A stretch of DNA of 64,000 nucleotides from Aplectana chamaeleonis (GCA_029168955.1 JAPDOI010000417.1:310001-374000); one strand, 5' to 3'. Shown: positions 45,140 through 56,726, counted from the first letter of the stretch. Translations and numbers: made by a program. Notes: generated from the sequence alone by a model not told the origin.

Positions 45140-46100
45140 CCCCTTAAAATGGTGACAACCCAACCCAGATTTGTGTTTAACACCCTAACAAGGAAAATGT
45201 TTTTAGTGGTAAACGCATCTGCGGAAACGCCTAGTATTGTTAGTATCTCTTGTGGCTCAAAAGTGAAACTGCGCAGTATCCCGCCCCGAGCTGCAGGCTC
45301 CAAGAAGCTAAGAGCATTTTTAAGCTTCGCGAAAAGGCAAGGCAGCTTCCGAGCATCGTCAAAAGTCACATTTTGCCCTATTGGAGGCTTTGAACGGATT
45401 TGGACGAGAACTCGGGAAACTAGACAGACAAGCCCAGGGACAGGGGCTCTCTACACACCGAGGGAGGAGTTGTACCGCCTTTCGCGGCTCTAATTCCACC
45501 TGGGTCCACTTCGCTCGTGTTGAGTGGGGTAACGTTTCAAACTGCAAAAGCGGAACAACTCCTCCCTTGGTGTGTAGACAGCCCCTGTCCCATAAACCCC
45601 AGAATTGTGATCAGCGCCCCAAATCACCCGCCTGAGAGTATTTCAAGTCAAATCTGGAACATTATTCAAAGGGCTTCCAGAGCCCTTTAAGTGGTATAAA
45701 TAACGCCCAACGGAAAATCCGTAAAAGTCCAAAACGCTATCAGTCTGTACAAAGTTCGAAGAATGTGCTTTCAGTCAAACTTTGTCCAGGGGGCTATTTT
45801 GAGCGCTAATTACGTTTATGAGGTCCATTTACGGATTTTCCAAAGACTAATGCGCGTTTTGGAAAGTACAAGAAGGACAAAAGCGACCGTTTTAAGCTTG
45901 CAACTTCTTGGAATCTGCAGCTCGGGGCGGGATATTGCACAGTTTTACTATGAAGCCCCAAGAGATGCTAACAATAGAAGCCGTTTTTGCCGATGCGTTA
46001 ACCGCCATAAACACTTCCCTTGTAAGCAACCCTCCGTTGAAAGTTTTGAGCCGGATACGGGGAACGATTTTCCCCTTTTCTGGAAACCCTCGAGACACGC
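45140..46100. repeat. ~960-bp fold-back with a nested MITE
   Basis: AACGCATCTGCGGAAACG, GTATTGTTAGTATCTCTTG and TATCCCGCCCCGAGCTGCAG on the left are inverted on the right as CTGCAGCTCGGGGCGGGATA, CAAGAGATGCTAACAATA and CGATGCGTTAACC. Its left flank (GGCCAGTTAAAAAGCATTATG) resembles the diverged repeats near 49640. The MITE at 45437-45591 lies inside. Confidence 0.65.
45437..45591. mobile_element. MITE, GGGACAGGGGCTCTCTACAC family, copy 2
   Basis: The ends are GGGACAGGGGCTCTCTACAC and GTGTGTAGACAGCCCCTGTCCC. The length and interior (GCGGCTCTAATTCCA) agree with 24067-24221. Confidence 0.82.
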
Positions 46101-46161
46101 GGGAATTTTCTAGCATGAAATATTCAAGTGCTGTCACCCACCTACAACAGCAAAACCTTAG

Positions 46162-46622
46162 TTAAAGGCATCGTACGCGATGGAAACCACTCACCGTTTT
46201 TTGAGTTTGAATCATTGGCTGGGCCCGCCTGAGCACGTGGGTAGAGTTTGTCGGGTCACCGACGCATCATTGGGAAGATATGGGAGATCCAATGCCTCGA
46301 ATTCCACCAAAAGAGGCCGGCCTTCTGACAGCCATAAAAACCTCAATTGAGAAAAGAAGGTAGCCTATCAACAAATGATACATCAACTTCCACTCATTTA
46401 CGCGATATAGCTTGTTGAGAAGCTTCTTTCTTTTTCATTTTATGACACATGGCTGTCAGAAGGCCGGCCTCTTTTGGTGGAATTCAAGGCATTCGATCAC
46501 CCATATCTTCCCAATAATGCGTCGGTGACCCGAGAAAGTCTTCCCACAATCTCAGGCGGGCTCAACCAACGATTCAAACTCAAAAAACGGTGAGTGGTTT
46601 TCAGCGCGTACGATGTCTTTAA
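46162..46622. mobile_element. TTAA element with ~200-bp inverted arms
   Basis: TTAAAGGCATCGTACGCG and CGCGTACGATGTCTTTAA form the ends. The arms include CACTCACCGTTTTTTGAGTT, GGCCGGCCTTCTGACAGCCA and their inverses, around a centre at about 46340-46440. A truncated relative is at 4434. Confidence 0.85.
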
Positions 46623-47287
46623 CCAAATCATTGCGGCACGGGTGAAAAAACCCTAGTTAGCCAGCGAGGTCAGAAAATTTCACGAGCCCTCCCCTAAATT
46701 CTCATTTCCGCCTCGAAATCAATGTCCAGCGGGGTTGTGACCAGAAGCACATGGGTATCCCAAGAATTCTGGCCAAATTTTGAAAATTTGTAAATCTGAG
46801 ATGGGAGGTGGTAAAAACCCTGGTCTGAATCCTCACCCATAAGGGAGTAGGGGGTCAGTTAAAATTCCCGAGATGATATTTCAAAGCTTTTGGTCACCAA
46901 GGGCAGGGGGTCGTAGCTCCGCCAAGGCTGGTCGCAACGCTTTGCTAAAGCCTGCCCGAATTTCTTAAAATCCTCCTTGAATCTTTGTTTTTGATCCAAG
47001 ATTCTTACGGCCCCCTAATCGTTGCTCTTCTGTCACAATACAATCCCTCTCCACCCGCTTGGGACACTCATCTAATCACTCGACTTTGTAAAAAATCGTC
47101 AAATATTGGGTTCCTTGATTCAATACATATCCACTACTTCGGAGTAAAATTTACTGCTGTTGATCGCGTGCGTGTGCGCGGGTATGCTGCGCCTCCTTCT
47201 CCCCCAGACTTTCTCGCTGTATCTCGCTTCGCTCCGCACAAGCACGCAAAGAAACACTGAATTTGCCTACGAAACAGAGGATATGTA
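46623..47287. other. Intergenic, no supported gene
   Basis: Only short frames; low-grade similarity to the diverged repeat tracts of 45-51 kb. Confidence 0.35.
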
Positions 47288-47676
47288 TACTCTGTCCCAA
47301 CCGAGATTGCAAGCAAAGAGTCCAAAAAGGCAGCGCTCACTCTGCTTCTCTGACGTTTTTGGATTACGGTCGGACGACGCTTACGTAAATCACGTGCGCG
47401 GCGGAGCCGCTGTCTTACCGTAGTCAAAACTGAATTCATCGAGTTTACCCGTTCTCACTTCTTTTTTCCGCATACTTCATCTTTTTTTTTGCGTTATTTA
47501 CGCTGAAAATGCCCGTGATACTGACACTTGATCTAGATACTCTCATTTACGTGGCAGGTAGGGTATTTAAGAGATTTGCGCACGCGACGTCTTATCGTAA
47601 TCCAAAAACGTCAGAGACACAGAGGGAGCGCTGCTTCTTTGGACTCTTCGCTTGCCATCTTGTTTGTGACAGAGTA
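47288..47676. mobile_element. TA-target MITE, CTCTGTCCCAA family, copy 2
   Basis: TACTCTGTCCCAACCGAG and TTGTTTGTGACAGAGTATA form the ends, and CTCTGACGTTTTTGGATTACG mirrors CGTAATCCAAAAACGTCAGAG. It is related to 9342-9514 but has a longer centre, so it may be closer to the parental form. Confidence 0.8.
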
Positions 47677-48168
47677 TATAAGGATACTTGAATATGACAC
47701 CAAATTGAAAAGATGTGTGGTAGTTTGGAGACAGATAGCGTATCCGACATAATTCTGAGGGTGTTGACCGCTCTGTCGCGCCATTACTTCAAAACCAGAC
47801 TGCTGTAAGTTTCACGAGAGTGGATGTTCCCCCGGTCCGCAATTGCACCCTCTATTTCTTTTGAGCGTCGAACCCAGCCTAATCCTCACTCGAGATTTTT
47901 TTAGGAACAAAATTGCAGCGGAAAAACTCATGAAGTCCAGGTTATGAATACAAACAAAGGACTGGGAGTATGCGGCGCGTGGCGAGCGTGTTTGCAGTTC
48001 CCACTCGGACCAAAACAGCTTATTGTCCTCATTTTAAGAATGTTTCGACCTACCATGAAATGAATTACCATCTAAAAATGGCTTCCCGTGCAATACGCTA
48101 CATAATCAGGGCATTGTGAAGAGAAAAATCTCCAATAAGTCAAAACCAAAAACAAAAAATTGACGTAC

Positions 48169-48224
48169 CACAGATCGACGGCCAGCGCGCACGCATATGC
48201 GATTCCGGCAAGCTCCTTGAACAT
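48169..48224 (-). CDS. MOCS2A-like gene, exon 2
   Basis: On the - strand the acceptor is ATCTTTCAG, followed by MFKELAGIAYACALAVDL and two leftover bases, with donor GTACGT. It joins the phase-0 end of exon 1 at 51492. The segment aligns by eye with the part of the MoaD-family fold that precedes the final strand. Exon 3, which should encode the C-terminal Gly-Gly, was not found downstream. Confidence 0.6.
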
Positions 48225-48371
48225 CTGAAAGATCGGAAACTCAGTGATCAATTGCAAACGCGTAGTTAAAAAAAGTTAGCACTAGCTATGGACCGTTTTA
48301 TCCGCGCCCCGATGAATCGAAAGATCATGATTTCGTTGTTTCATGTGAGGACAGTTCACGAACAGCCTGCC

Positions 48372-49063
48372 CAGACAATAGGGGCGGACTGACCGCTTGC
48401 AATCAAGGCCTACGCGGGCGAATCGCCGCCCATCGTGACCTCGCCGGGCGGATCACTGCGTTTTGGCGGCACCTGGGAAAGTTGTTCGCTCTAGCGGGCG
48501 GACCGCCGGCAAGCTCTAGAGCGGCGATCCGCCCCCCAGTCTTTGATAGTCAGCGATTCGCCCGTTGAGCTATGAGATGCAGCGATCCGCCCGCAACCTG
48601 CCAGCGATCCGCTCGCCGGGGCTTTGATAGCCAGCGATCCGCCCACCACTGTTTTGATAGCCAGCGATCCGCCCGCTCAAATTTTACACGGTGAAACTTA
48701 TCAATCATTGATGAGTTCTTTTCTGGTTTCAGTGTCATGTCCAGAGTAAACAAACCGATGGGCATGAAAGGCGTCCCATCTCACTGAATGCTTACTCGGC
48801 ATTTTGAGGCCGATCCTTTAAAGGTGACTTCAAGTCACCTTTGATGGATCAATCAGAAGCCGGAGAATAATTTTGGCAGCTGAGGGAATGGTCCCCACGG
48901 CTAGGGGGGGGGGGTTGGTCCCACACACGGAGACCGTTGTGGGAGCCATCGGATTAACCCACATATGGCATCGAGGGCGGATCGCTGGTTAGTGGCGGGC
49001 GGATCGCTGGTTACTGGTGGGCGGATGGCGGGGGGATGTCGATCCGCCCGCACCTACTGTCTG
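48372..49063. mobile_element. Inverted-repeat element filled with a CAGCGATCCGCCCGC minisatellite
   Basis: CAGACAATAGGGGCGG at the left is mirrored by GATCCGCCCGCACCTACTGTCTG at the right. Inside, AGCGATCCGCCCGC or its complement occurs about ten times, grouped as CCAGCGATCCGCCC (48540-48680) on one side and GGGCGGATCGCTGGTTA (48970-49030) on the other. It sits in intron 1 of the MOCS2A-like gene. Confidence 0.65.
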
Positions 49064-49199
49064 AGTGTGCTCAAAATTTCCTGAATGCCTTAGGGAAATC
49101 AGGAGAAAAGGGGCGATTTTGTTGCTTCGACAAAATAAATTGATACCCCTCAGGGAAATTATAAGGGGTTCAGGGAAAAAAAATTGTGGATATGGCTCA

Positions 49200-51060
49200 A
49201 AACTTTCAACTGCGGGCTATCTAAGGCGCTAAACACAAATCCGGGGTTCGTTTGTCGCCATTCTGGGTTCCTGCGGGTTACGGTAGGCCGACCCAACCCC
49301 CTATCGCCGACTTCTTTCGAAATGTTCTAGGACCACCCAGTAAAGTGTGAAAATATTACACCATCTAAACATATAGACTTTAGAATCAAATTTTTTGCTA
49401 CGGAGTTTCCGCGGCTACATTCTCTTAACAGTGCCTTGAAGAAATTGTAAGCAAATATCCCCCTTAAAATTGGCATTTTTCCAAAGAAATTCCTACGACC
49501 CGCGTTTGCAAGCTATACAGTCCGTTTCGTCCCTGGTTTCGGATTCGACTAAGAAGTCTCTCTGTGTGTTATTTGAGACGCTCAACACGAATTTTCCGTT
49601 CATTTGTCGAGTTCCGAAAGATTAGGGTAGGTTAAGCCAATTAAAGACATTATGCCTAACGTATCCTACAGCATCCCTCAATTTAGTGAAAAACGGACCC
49701 TATATTCGTGTACATCACGCTAAATAGCTCTGAATGGGAGGTTTTCAGCCTAGTCACGAATAATTTCTTTAAAAACCCCCGAAATCCCCGATGGGTAACC
49801 TCACCCTTTTGCAGAGCATGAAACGCCCCTTCTTTGGAGCCCCCGAAATCACTTAAGAAATTTTGAGCACGGATTATTGATACACATGACTATTCCCATA
49901 ACTTCCAGTAAGTGGTTTTCCAGAACAACCCTCGAAATACCGCCTGATGCCCTTAACAACTCGCGAAGCTCAAAAAACACACAATACGTCTCTCAAGGCG
50001 ATTCTTGGCGGCCTCGGAGGATATTTTCGCACTATGCACACCCAGAAAATGATTCCGAATTTGTACATCTAAATTGTAATAGCCCCGCTCGTTCAGAAAC
50101 GTTTCATAGTTAGAAGCACTCAAGCGTACGTAGTCCTACCGCACTTAAGGTCCCAAAGCTTCTGGGATACTACTTATCCTAAGATTACCGCCGCACTAGG
50201 AGCTATAAAAGAGTTCCCTCATGTCTCTTACAAGGAAACTACTATTAGCCAAAATAGCCATTCCCATCGAAATGTACTCTTCTAGAACCTAGAAATCGAA
50301 TATGCCTTTCGCAGCTGCCTAGAATCACTCTGAGAAAAAAATAGATGCGTTTTTTCTCTGATTTTCGTACCTATTGTACCCTCCAAAAAGCGCATTAACT
50401 TTGCGAATATCCGGAGACTGACTTCATATTCGTGTTCAGAGCCGGAACAACCCCCCTAGGCGAAGTTTGGGTAAAAGAACATTTTCCAAACATTGTGCCG
50501 ACTGACTTTGGACTTGTAAGAATTTTCGGTTCAGCATTCAGTTACGGGGCCCAGAGAGCGTTGAAGAAAAATACTCCAGATTTGACTTAAAAGCCGCCCT
50601 GGGGAGTCATTTGGGGGTGCTGATCACGAAGCTGAGGTTTATTTGTCGATTTTCCAATGTTTCCACCTAAATTAGTTCAAAGCTTCCCACTGACAGAAAA
50701 ATTTGACTGCAAAATTGACTTTTGACGATTTCCGGAGTGTGACGACAGATGTGGCTCAAACCGTTCTTCTGAGGGTCATTTGGAGCGCTCAACACGAATC
50801 TGATGTCAGTTCAGCGATTTTCGACAGCTTACGGCAGATTACGGTGGGTATACGGTAGTTTGGTCTGTCTCAGATTTGTCTCAAAGTTACTATGTGAGGG
50901 ATATTTGAGGTGCTGAATACGAATTCGATGTCATATGCCGATTTTAGAAATACTAAGGTAGGTTTTGCCTACTAAATGGCATGTTGCCTACCGTAACCTA
51001 CAGTAAACCTTAAAGTTTCGACAAGCGAACCCAAGATTCATGTTCAGCACCCACAGATTA
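49200..51060. repeat. Tract of diverged dispersed-repeat units
   Basis: A phrase such as GCGCTCAACACGAATCTGATGTC, (C/T)ATTTGTCGATTTTC, TACGGTAGGTTACGGT recurs in altered form near 49210, 49568, 50590, 50770, 50907 and 51011, and again near 33560 and 45040. Units are too diverged to set borders. There is no protein frame of note. It lies within intron 1 of the MOCS2A-like gene. Confidence 0.5.
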
Positions 51061-51491
51061 CCAGACTACCTCAACATACATGTTTTAAGCGGAATCCGGA
51101 AAAAACTGAAAGCACTTTAAAGATTCCATGGTAGGTACCCTTACCTTGCTGCGAAGCTTTAGAAACGTTCATAACTTTTTTCGGAACGATTCTAGGCAGT
51201 TGCGATGGGCAAATTCGGACTTTACGTCCGAAAATGGTTCTAGAAAAGTACAACTCATTTGGAATAGTTACTATGACTTATAGTAGTTCACTTGTCAGTA
51301 GGAAGAAAACCGCGGCTATAAAGCGTCGACTGCTCCGTCATAAATGGTGCCGCAGATGGCTGCGTCCGATTTGAAGAGGGCTCATAATACACCAAGAAAT
51401 GCATATCAGGGGATTACGCGGTCTTGACGAAGGGTCGTGAGAAGCTCGATGGAACCCATTCTCGTTTCGGCGAAAATTGAGGATAACTCAC

Positions 51492-51650
51492 ATCGAAGAA
51501 AACCAGATCCTTTAGCTCGCGACCGGTTGTGTATTTCGGAAGCTCGGCATACACTTCCTCACAATCCATTAGTTCCCTCGCCTTCGCGAAGAACAGCACG
51601 CGAACCTTGACGGTGACTCTCGCAGGATCCTCGATGCTCTGCTCCACCAT
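51492..51650 (-). CDS. Molybdopterin synthase small subunit (MoaD/MOCS2A type), exon 1
   Basis: Family role: the MoaD/MOCS2A protein carries a C-terminal thiocarboxylate and, with the large subunit MoaE/MOCS2B, puts sulfur onto precursor Z to make molybdopterin. Seen here: VKVRVLFFAKARELM (first strand and helix of the ubiquitin-like fold), EEVYAELPKYTTGRELKDLV, then a donor GTGAGT after Asp. The start chosen is ATG at 51650, just behind a TAGTGTAG acceptor, giving 53 codons. Intron 1 (48225-51491) is long and full of repeats. The 3' exon with the Gly-Gly tail is not seen, so the gene is either incomplete in this window or has a distant last exon. Confidence 0.7.
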
Positions 51651-51804
51651 AACTACACTAGGACCTTCATGACAAGTGATGTACATATTTAGATGTGTAA
51701 TCATATAATATCAATAGAAATTCTACAAGGAGCCTAAAAAGCACTTCCTCCGTCGCGCGACTTCTCGATCGATATGGATGATTAACAGTACAATGAGACG
51801 CACA

Positions 51805-53335
51805 GGTATAGCTAAACCTTCGAAATAAGCGTGTCATATGTTGGATCGAGGGTTCAGATATTGAAGAGTCTCTATGTTTTCTGGTACGACGAAAACGATG
51901 GATTAAGTGACCAGAAGTTGCGCATTTTGCCTTGAATTATAGAGAAAAGTTTGTATTTCAAGCGACGCATAAGTATAGCAACACTTTGGCAACATGGAAA
52001 TTTCTCACGATGATCGCCGGAATGAGCCGTTTTCATGCGTATTTTTATAAAACTGGTTCGAGATGATACTATTCGTTCATTTTTCCGGTAGTATTCACCT
52101 GCCTTCTGACAGGAAAACTCAAGTTCACTCCTTTCATAATGTTGGTCTTGAATTGCGATGGATTTCCAGCACGCTGGAACGACCAGCTGAATGTAGTTCC
52201 AAGTTTTGGTTGTATTTTGAATCGCTCAACGTCTTTGGTTGCCCAGATATCTCATGAAGCTTGGGAAGCGAGATATTACACAACAAGTTCCAAAAGGCAT
52301 GGTGTCGGCCCCCACGACTAACTACAAATTGTCCCTGAATTTCTCGGCAAAACATTACCTACTAAATCAATCAGAATGGCAACATTGTGCACTCCAAAAT
52401 AGAGCAATCTCGTTCCACAACATTTTCACAAGGTTTCTAGACTCGAGCCCGTGCAATTAAACATGAACACCAACTTGGACAACTTGAGTGCTCCACGCAA
52501 CAAAGGCGCCGCTTGTCAAAACGCGCATAAGGCCATCTTCTTCAGCTATAGCAAGTTTGGAGATTCCTTAGAAAGTTTGCTATTGTCAAAGAAGATGACC
52601 TTATGCACGATTTGGCAAGCGGCGCATTTTTTGCGTGGAGCACTCAAGTTTTCAAGTTCGCGCTCATGTTTGATCGCACGGGCTCGAGTCTAGAAACCTT
52701 GTGAAAATGTTCTGAACAGTGAGATTGCATCACTTTACAGCCCACACTGTTGTCGCAGTGGTTGATGTAGTAGGGAACGTTTTTAGCCGAGAAACTCAGC
52801 GACAATTTGTAATTAGTCGTCTGGGCCGACACCATGTCTTTAGGAACTCGTCGTATAATGTCTCGCTTTCCAAGCTCCATGAGACGTCTGGGCAACCACA
52901 GACTCTAAGCCATTCAAAATACAGCCCAAACTTGGAACTACATCCAGCTGATCGCTCCAGCGAGCTGGAGATTCATCGAAATTCAAGTTCAGCATTATGG
53001 AATGAGTGAACTCTAGCTTTGTCGTCGGAAGACAGGTGAAGTCCACCGGAAAGGTGGACTAACGGCATCATCTTGAACTAGTTTCATAGAAATGCGCATG
53101 AAAGCGAATCATTCTGGCGATCATCGTGTGAAATTTTCATGTAGCTCAAGTGTTGCTATACTTATGCATTGTGCGAAACACGAGCTTTTCTCTGTAACTG
53201 AAGACGAAATGGGCAACTTTTGGTCATACCACTTGATCCATCGTTTTCGTAGTAGCAGGAAACAAAGAAACTCTCTCCGATATCTGGAACCTCCATCCAA
53301 CATATGATACGCTTTGTTCGAGGTTGTTGCTATAC
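51805..53335. mobile_element. 1.5-kb fold-back element with ~750-bp arms
   Basis: From GTATAGCTAAACC at the left to GGTTGTTGCTATAC at the right, the halves are inverted copies: CATATGTTGGAT/ATCCAACATATG, CGAAAACGATGGAT/ATCCATCGTTTTCG, GGAACTACATCCAGCTG and its inverse, and CAAAGGCGCCGCTTGTCAAA/TTTGGCAAGCGGCGC. The turn is near 52560-52590. Its many frames of 60-96 codons are mirror shadows of one another. No transposase is recognised. Confidence 0.8.
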
Positions 53336-55000
53336 ATTACTCAGAACCTGGTACCGGGCGACCCGTCGCTGCTCGTCCGGGCCGCCCGAAATGGTGAATC
53401 GGGTCGCGAGAATATTTTTACGTTGTAGATTAGTCGTCCGTAACGTACATTCACACGCAAATTCGCTGCACCGGGAAGGCAATTTTCGTCATCCGGGTGG
53501 CTGTTAACAATCGGGGGGTTAGCGGGTCGCCCGGAACGGGATCTGGCCCCGATTTTGAGTGTCCGGGTGGCCCGAAATGCAGTTTTTTTTGCACCGGGAA
53601 GGCCGGAACAAAGTTTTAAGTTATGCGTCTCAGTGTATGCCGTGTCGCTCTTCGCAGAAGTATGCATGTGAACAAAGATATAGAAACTGATTTGTACAGA
53701 TGAAGAACTGAACCAAGCCACATAGTTATACAAATTAACAATTTACTGAAAAATATTTCCTCTGCAAACCACAGAAAATACAAATGATTTCACAAAATCC
53801 TGCAAAGCCAACTATGTGTTGGTGTCAAGTCAATTGTTTCATGCCAGCCGACTGCAGACGTTACGTGCTAATCAACGCCATAAGCTATATCAGGGCTCTT
53901 GTGAGGACTTGATAGGCATAATCAAAGATAAGCAATCAAAGGGGGGGGGGACGAATATCAAAAATCACGGCAATCAAAAGTCTTCACCTTGAGGAGGACA
54001 CATCAATGACTACATAGTTTACACAAATAAAATTTGCCTAGCAGCCAATTTGAGCAGAAATCCCTATATCGCAAACCAAGCAGAAGAGTGTGTTATAGAC
54101 ACTAAAAGAAACACAAAGTCGGAAATCAGGACCACATGACAGAAAAAACATTGTAACACCTGCATGAACTTTATAATGAAAAAATTGACTCACATAGGAG
54201 AAGTAATGATGGAAACTATACAAAACTACCAATATCCTATCTCCCAACGGGTATCCTCCCTTAAAAATCGGAATTCTCATCACTGATTAAGCGCACGCTG
54301 TGATGATCACAGAGGAAGGCCGCAGCTTTGGGCTCCGAGAAGGGATAAGGCCGCAACCCCGCTGGATGCCATGAAAGAACTGTTGGCGTTCAGCGGTACA
54401 GAGAATTGTAAAAATGAGTGAAACAAATCACACATGAAAAACACTTCCCTTGAAATATAGAAAATACTAAATTCTTATTCATAAAATCAGCAAGCTTTGA
54501 TGATTTTTCATTGATCTGAAGATCACACTCAAGGAACCGCACAAGTTTCACCTGGCAGAAGGGGCGGGGCGCTTAAAGTTCCAAGGCGGAAGGATGGGCC
54601 GCCTTACTTTCTGAGCTGCAGGGAAGGGGGCCGCACCCCCACACGAACCGATAACAGCGCCGTGCCTTACAAGGCGTGCGAGTCTGCACCCTTCGCTCTC
54701 TCGCTGACTTTAACCTCCGTTCCACACCTGTACGCGTTGGAAGGACCACGAAATTTTCCCCTTTTATAGCCTTCAAGCTCACATGAGCCAGCGCGGGTGC
54801 TAAGAAGTTGTGCAAAAAAGGAGTCGACCACGCAGACGAGGGAGCCAAGTACTATAGGTAGTCAACAGAACACCCAACTTTTCTCTTTAGAGCGATTCTG
54901 CGAAGCAATTAGCGATTTACTAACCACATCAGTCTTACACGATTTTTGGAAGCTTTTTTTTTTCGTAGCTGCTGTTTACCGTCGCAGTGCACGTTATGGT
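53336..55000. other. Intergenic, no supported gene
   Basis: Between 53345 and 53590, CGGGCGACCCG, GTCCGGGCCGCCCG and CGGGTCGCCCGGAACG form short GC-rich inverted pairs. A G-run lies at 53941. Related CCGCA-rich phrases near 54310 and 54600 also appear near 60300, an old dispersed repeat. Confidence 0.4.
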
Positions 55001-55376
55001 ATGTTTACACAAGGTGAGTTGATCGCAAAACGCTGGGCCCCAGGCAAGATTGAACCAGCATATTCCCTTCCCAGGGGTACGCCTTATCGCACTGCACCAT
55101 CGGAGCCGCAGCGCCGCTTTCACTCAACTGCTCGGTAATTCTTCGTCCTTTCACCCGCACAACGGAATGAAACGGGTATAGCTTACGACTATATAACAGT
55201 CGTAAACCGGTCAGGATGATTGGCTTCGGTGAAGATTTGCCGAGCAGTTGAAAGAGAGCGGCGCTGGGGCTTCGGTGTTGCAGAGCGATAAGGCGCTACC
55301 CCGGAAAGGGAATATAGTGGTTCAATTTCGCCCGGAGCCAAGCGTTTTGCGATCAACTAAGCACATTGTGTAAACA
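55001..55376. mobile_element. Head-to-head pair of tRNA-derived SINE-like units
   Basis: An inverted repeat with arms of about 170 bases (TGTTTACACAA...GTTGATCGCAAAACGC and its inverse). Each arm has an A-box-like stretch (- strand GGTGCAGTGCGATAAGGCG; + strand GTTGCAGAGCGATAAGGCGC at about 55276) and a B-box-like TGGTTCAAT(C/T)TTG or TTC (55042-55056 on -, 55318-55329 on +). Two SINE heads pointing away from a short centre explain the palindrome. Confidence 0.55.
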
Positions 55377-56502
55377 ATATAAGTGAACAATTCCGGTCTG
55401 CGTTTGCAGGCAACCGTTGTTGCAGAACGCCGCTCGGAAAACTCTTGTTAGAACGATGATTGCTGTACGCTAGGCGAAGTCTGCTGTGAGCTAGCAGCTA
55501 CAAAAGCGGCTGTGTGTAACTTCGGTCTGGAATTATGCTCCGATATGACCGGGACAGGTTTGCTCACACCTTCGGCTCTAACCGAAACTTTATTATGGCA
55601 CACATGGACTGGAGCATAAACCCTACTAGGTTTTCTAGCTAAGCCCTGAATCAGGCGAAGATGTGTTGCGACACAACGGGTGGCAGAGAAGTGGGGGGGG
55701 GGGGGGGAGGTGGTGAGAGAGATGGCGCAGCATGAAGATTTTGGAAGGGGTTTAGTATAGAGTTGGCTCATGAAGTTTTGCAGAGCTTTTTGGTTACCAA
55801 GATAGGTGGCAGCTTTGATGAAGTCCATTACTATATTCGCACTACTGCAGCGAAAAAATGCTACTAGAGAGCTATCAACTCTAATTTTCGCTGCAAAATA
55901 ATTTTCTCCACTTTTGAAACCACCAAGGAAGAACCTAACGGAAATCTACAGACAAAAAAATATACAGGACAAAGTATGATCAACAGGACTGTCAAGTGAA
56001 TTCAACACAGTGGGTAGTATTCAGGAGTTCAAGAGTGGGGTGGGCTCGAAAACCCGTACCCTCCTCCTTCGAACCGATCGCGAGGACTGGGAACCCCCTC
56101 TGGTCTGCACACAGCCTGCGACCCTCTCCCTTGTCACATTGTTATGACCAAAACAAGAGTTAGACCCTAGGTACTTTGGCTGGCACAGTCAAGATAAACT
56201 TGAGCAATTAAACAAAATGATTCAGCAGTTTAACGCATTTTCGTATCCTCCGCCTTGTTGTAACAGCGCGCTGAACGAAAATAAACCAGCATAAGAATCA
56301 TTTCAACTCCTATGCTGCGTGGTTAGCCACTTGTTCATAGAAATAGCTAATGTTTCAGGTTTGAAATGCTGGTTAGAGTAGAATCAGCAAGTGACTTTCG
56401 CTGCTTCGTGCGTGGCGCCCTTTCAGCCAAATTGGTAACTCGCAGATCGGCAGTCTTCTCAGTCCTTTCATACTTCCCACAGCCAACTTTCGCATATTCA
56501 AT
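55377..56502. other. Intergenic, downstream of the BRCT-like gene
   Basis: A 126-codon - strand frame (55448-55828) contains a run of about ten C/G and Cys/His residues but no clean zinc knuckle; it is not called. Nothing else is recognised. Confidence 0.35.
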
Positions 56503-56652
56503 TTAAACAAACGGTTGCCCTTCCATATTTATAATAAAAATATTCTTCACAGCAACAGGGTGTCCTTCCATCTCGGTATCGATATCGTACATATCGCTAT
56601 CACCGCTCCTGCTTTTCTTTTCCTCTCTCTTGTGATTTCGGTGTTTTCGAAG
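56503..56652 (-). CDS. BRCT-like gene, last exon
   Basis: After the acceptor CCACTAAAG it encodes LRKHRNHKREEKKSRSGD, then DMYDIDTEMEGHPVAVKN, FIINMEGQPFV and TAA: 49 residues in phase 0. The 74-base intron (56653-56726) links it to the Lys-rich exon. Reading without splicing runs into a stop after about 24 codons. Confidence 0.55.
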   Translation of the reverse strand, partial: LRKHRNHKREEKKSRSGDSDMYDIDTEMEGHPVAVKNIFIINMEGQPFV

Positions 56653-56726
56653 CTTTAGTGGACTTCGCTGTCCGCGTGGTTGGAACCGAGCCTCTTCCTT
56701 TCTCTGGAGTCTGTCTTCGCGTTCAC

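Noticed and set aside
51805..53335. Ten or so frames of 60-96 codons
   Set aside because: They are mirror images of each other on the two arms of the fold-back, so at most one could be real and none shows a motif.
55448..55828. 126-codon - strand frame that might be a gag-like fragment
   Set aside because: It contains a homopolymer run and lacks a proper zinc-knuckle spacing; nothing around it resembles a retroelement.
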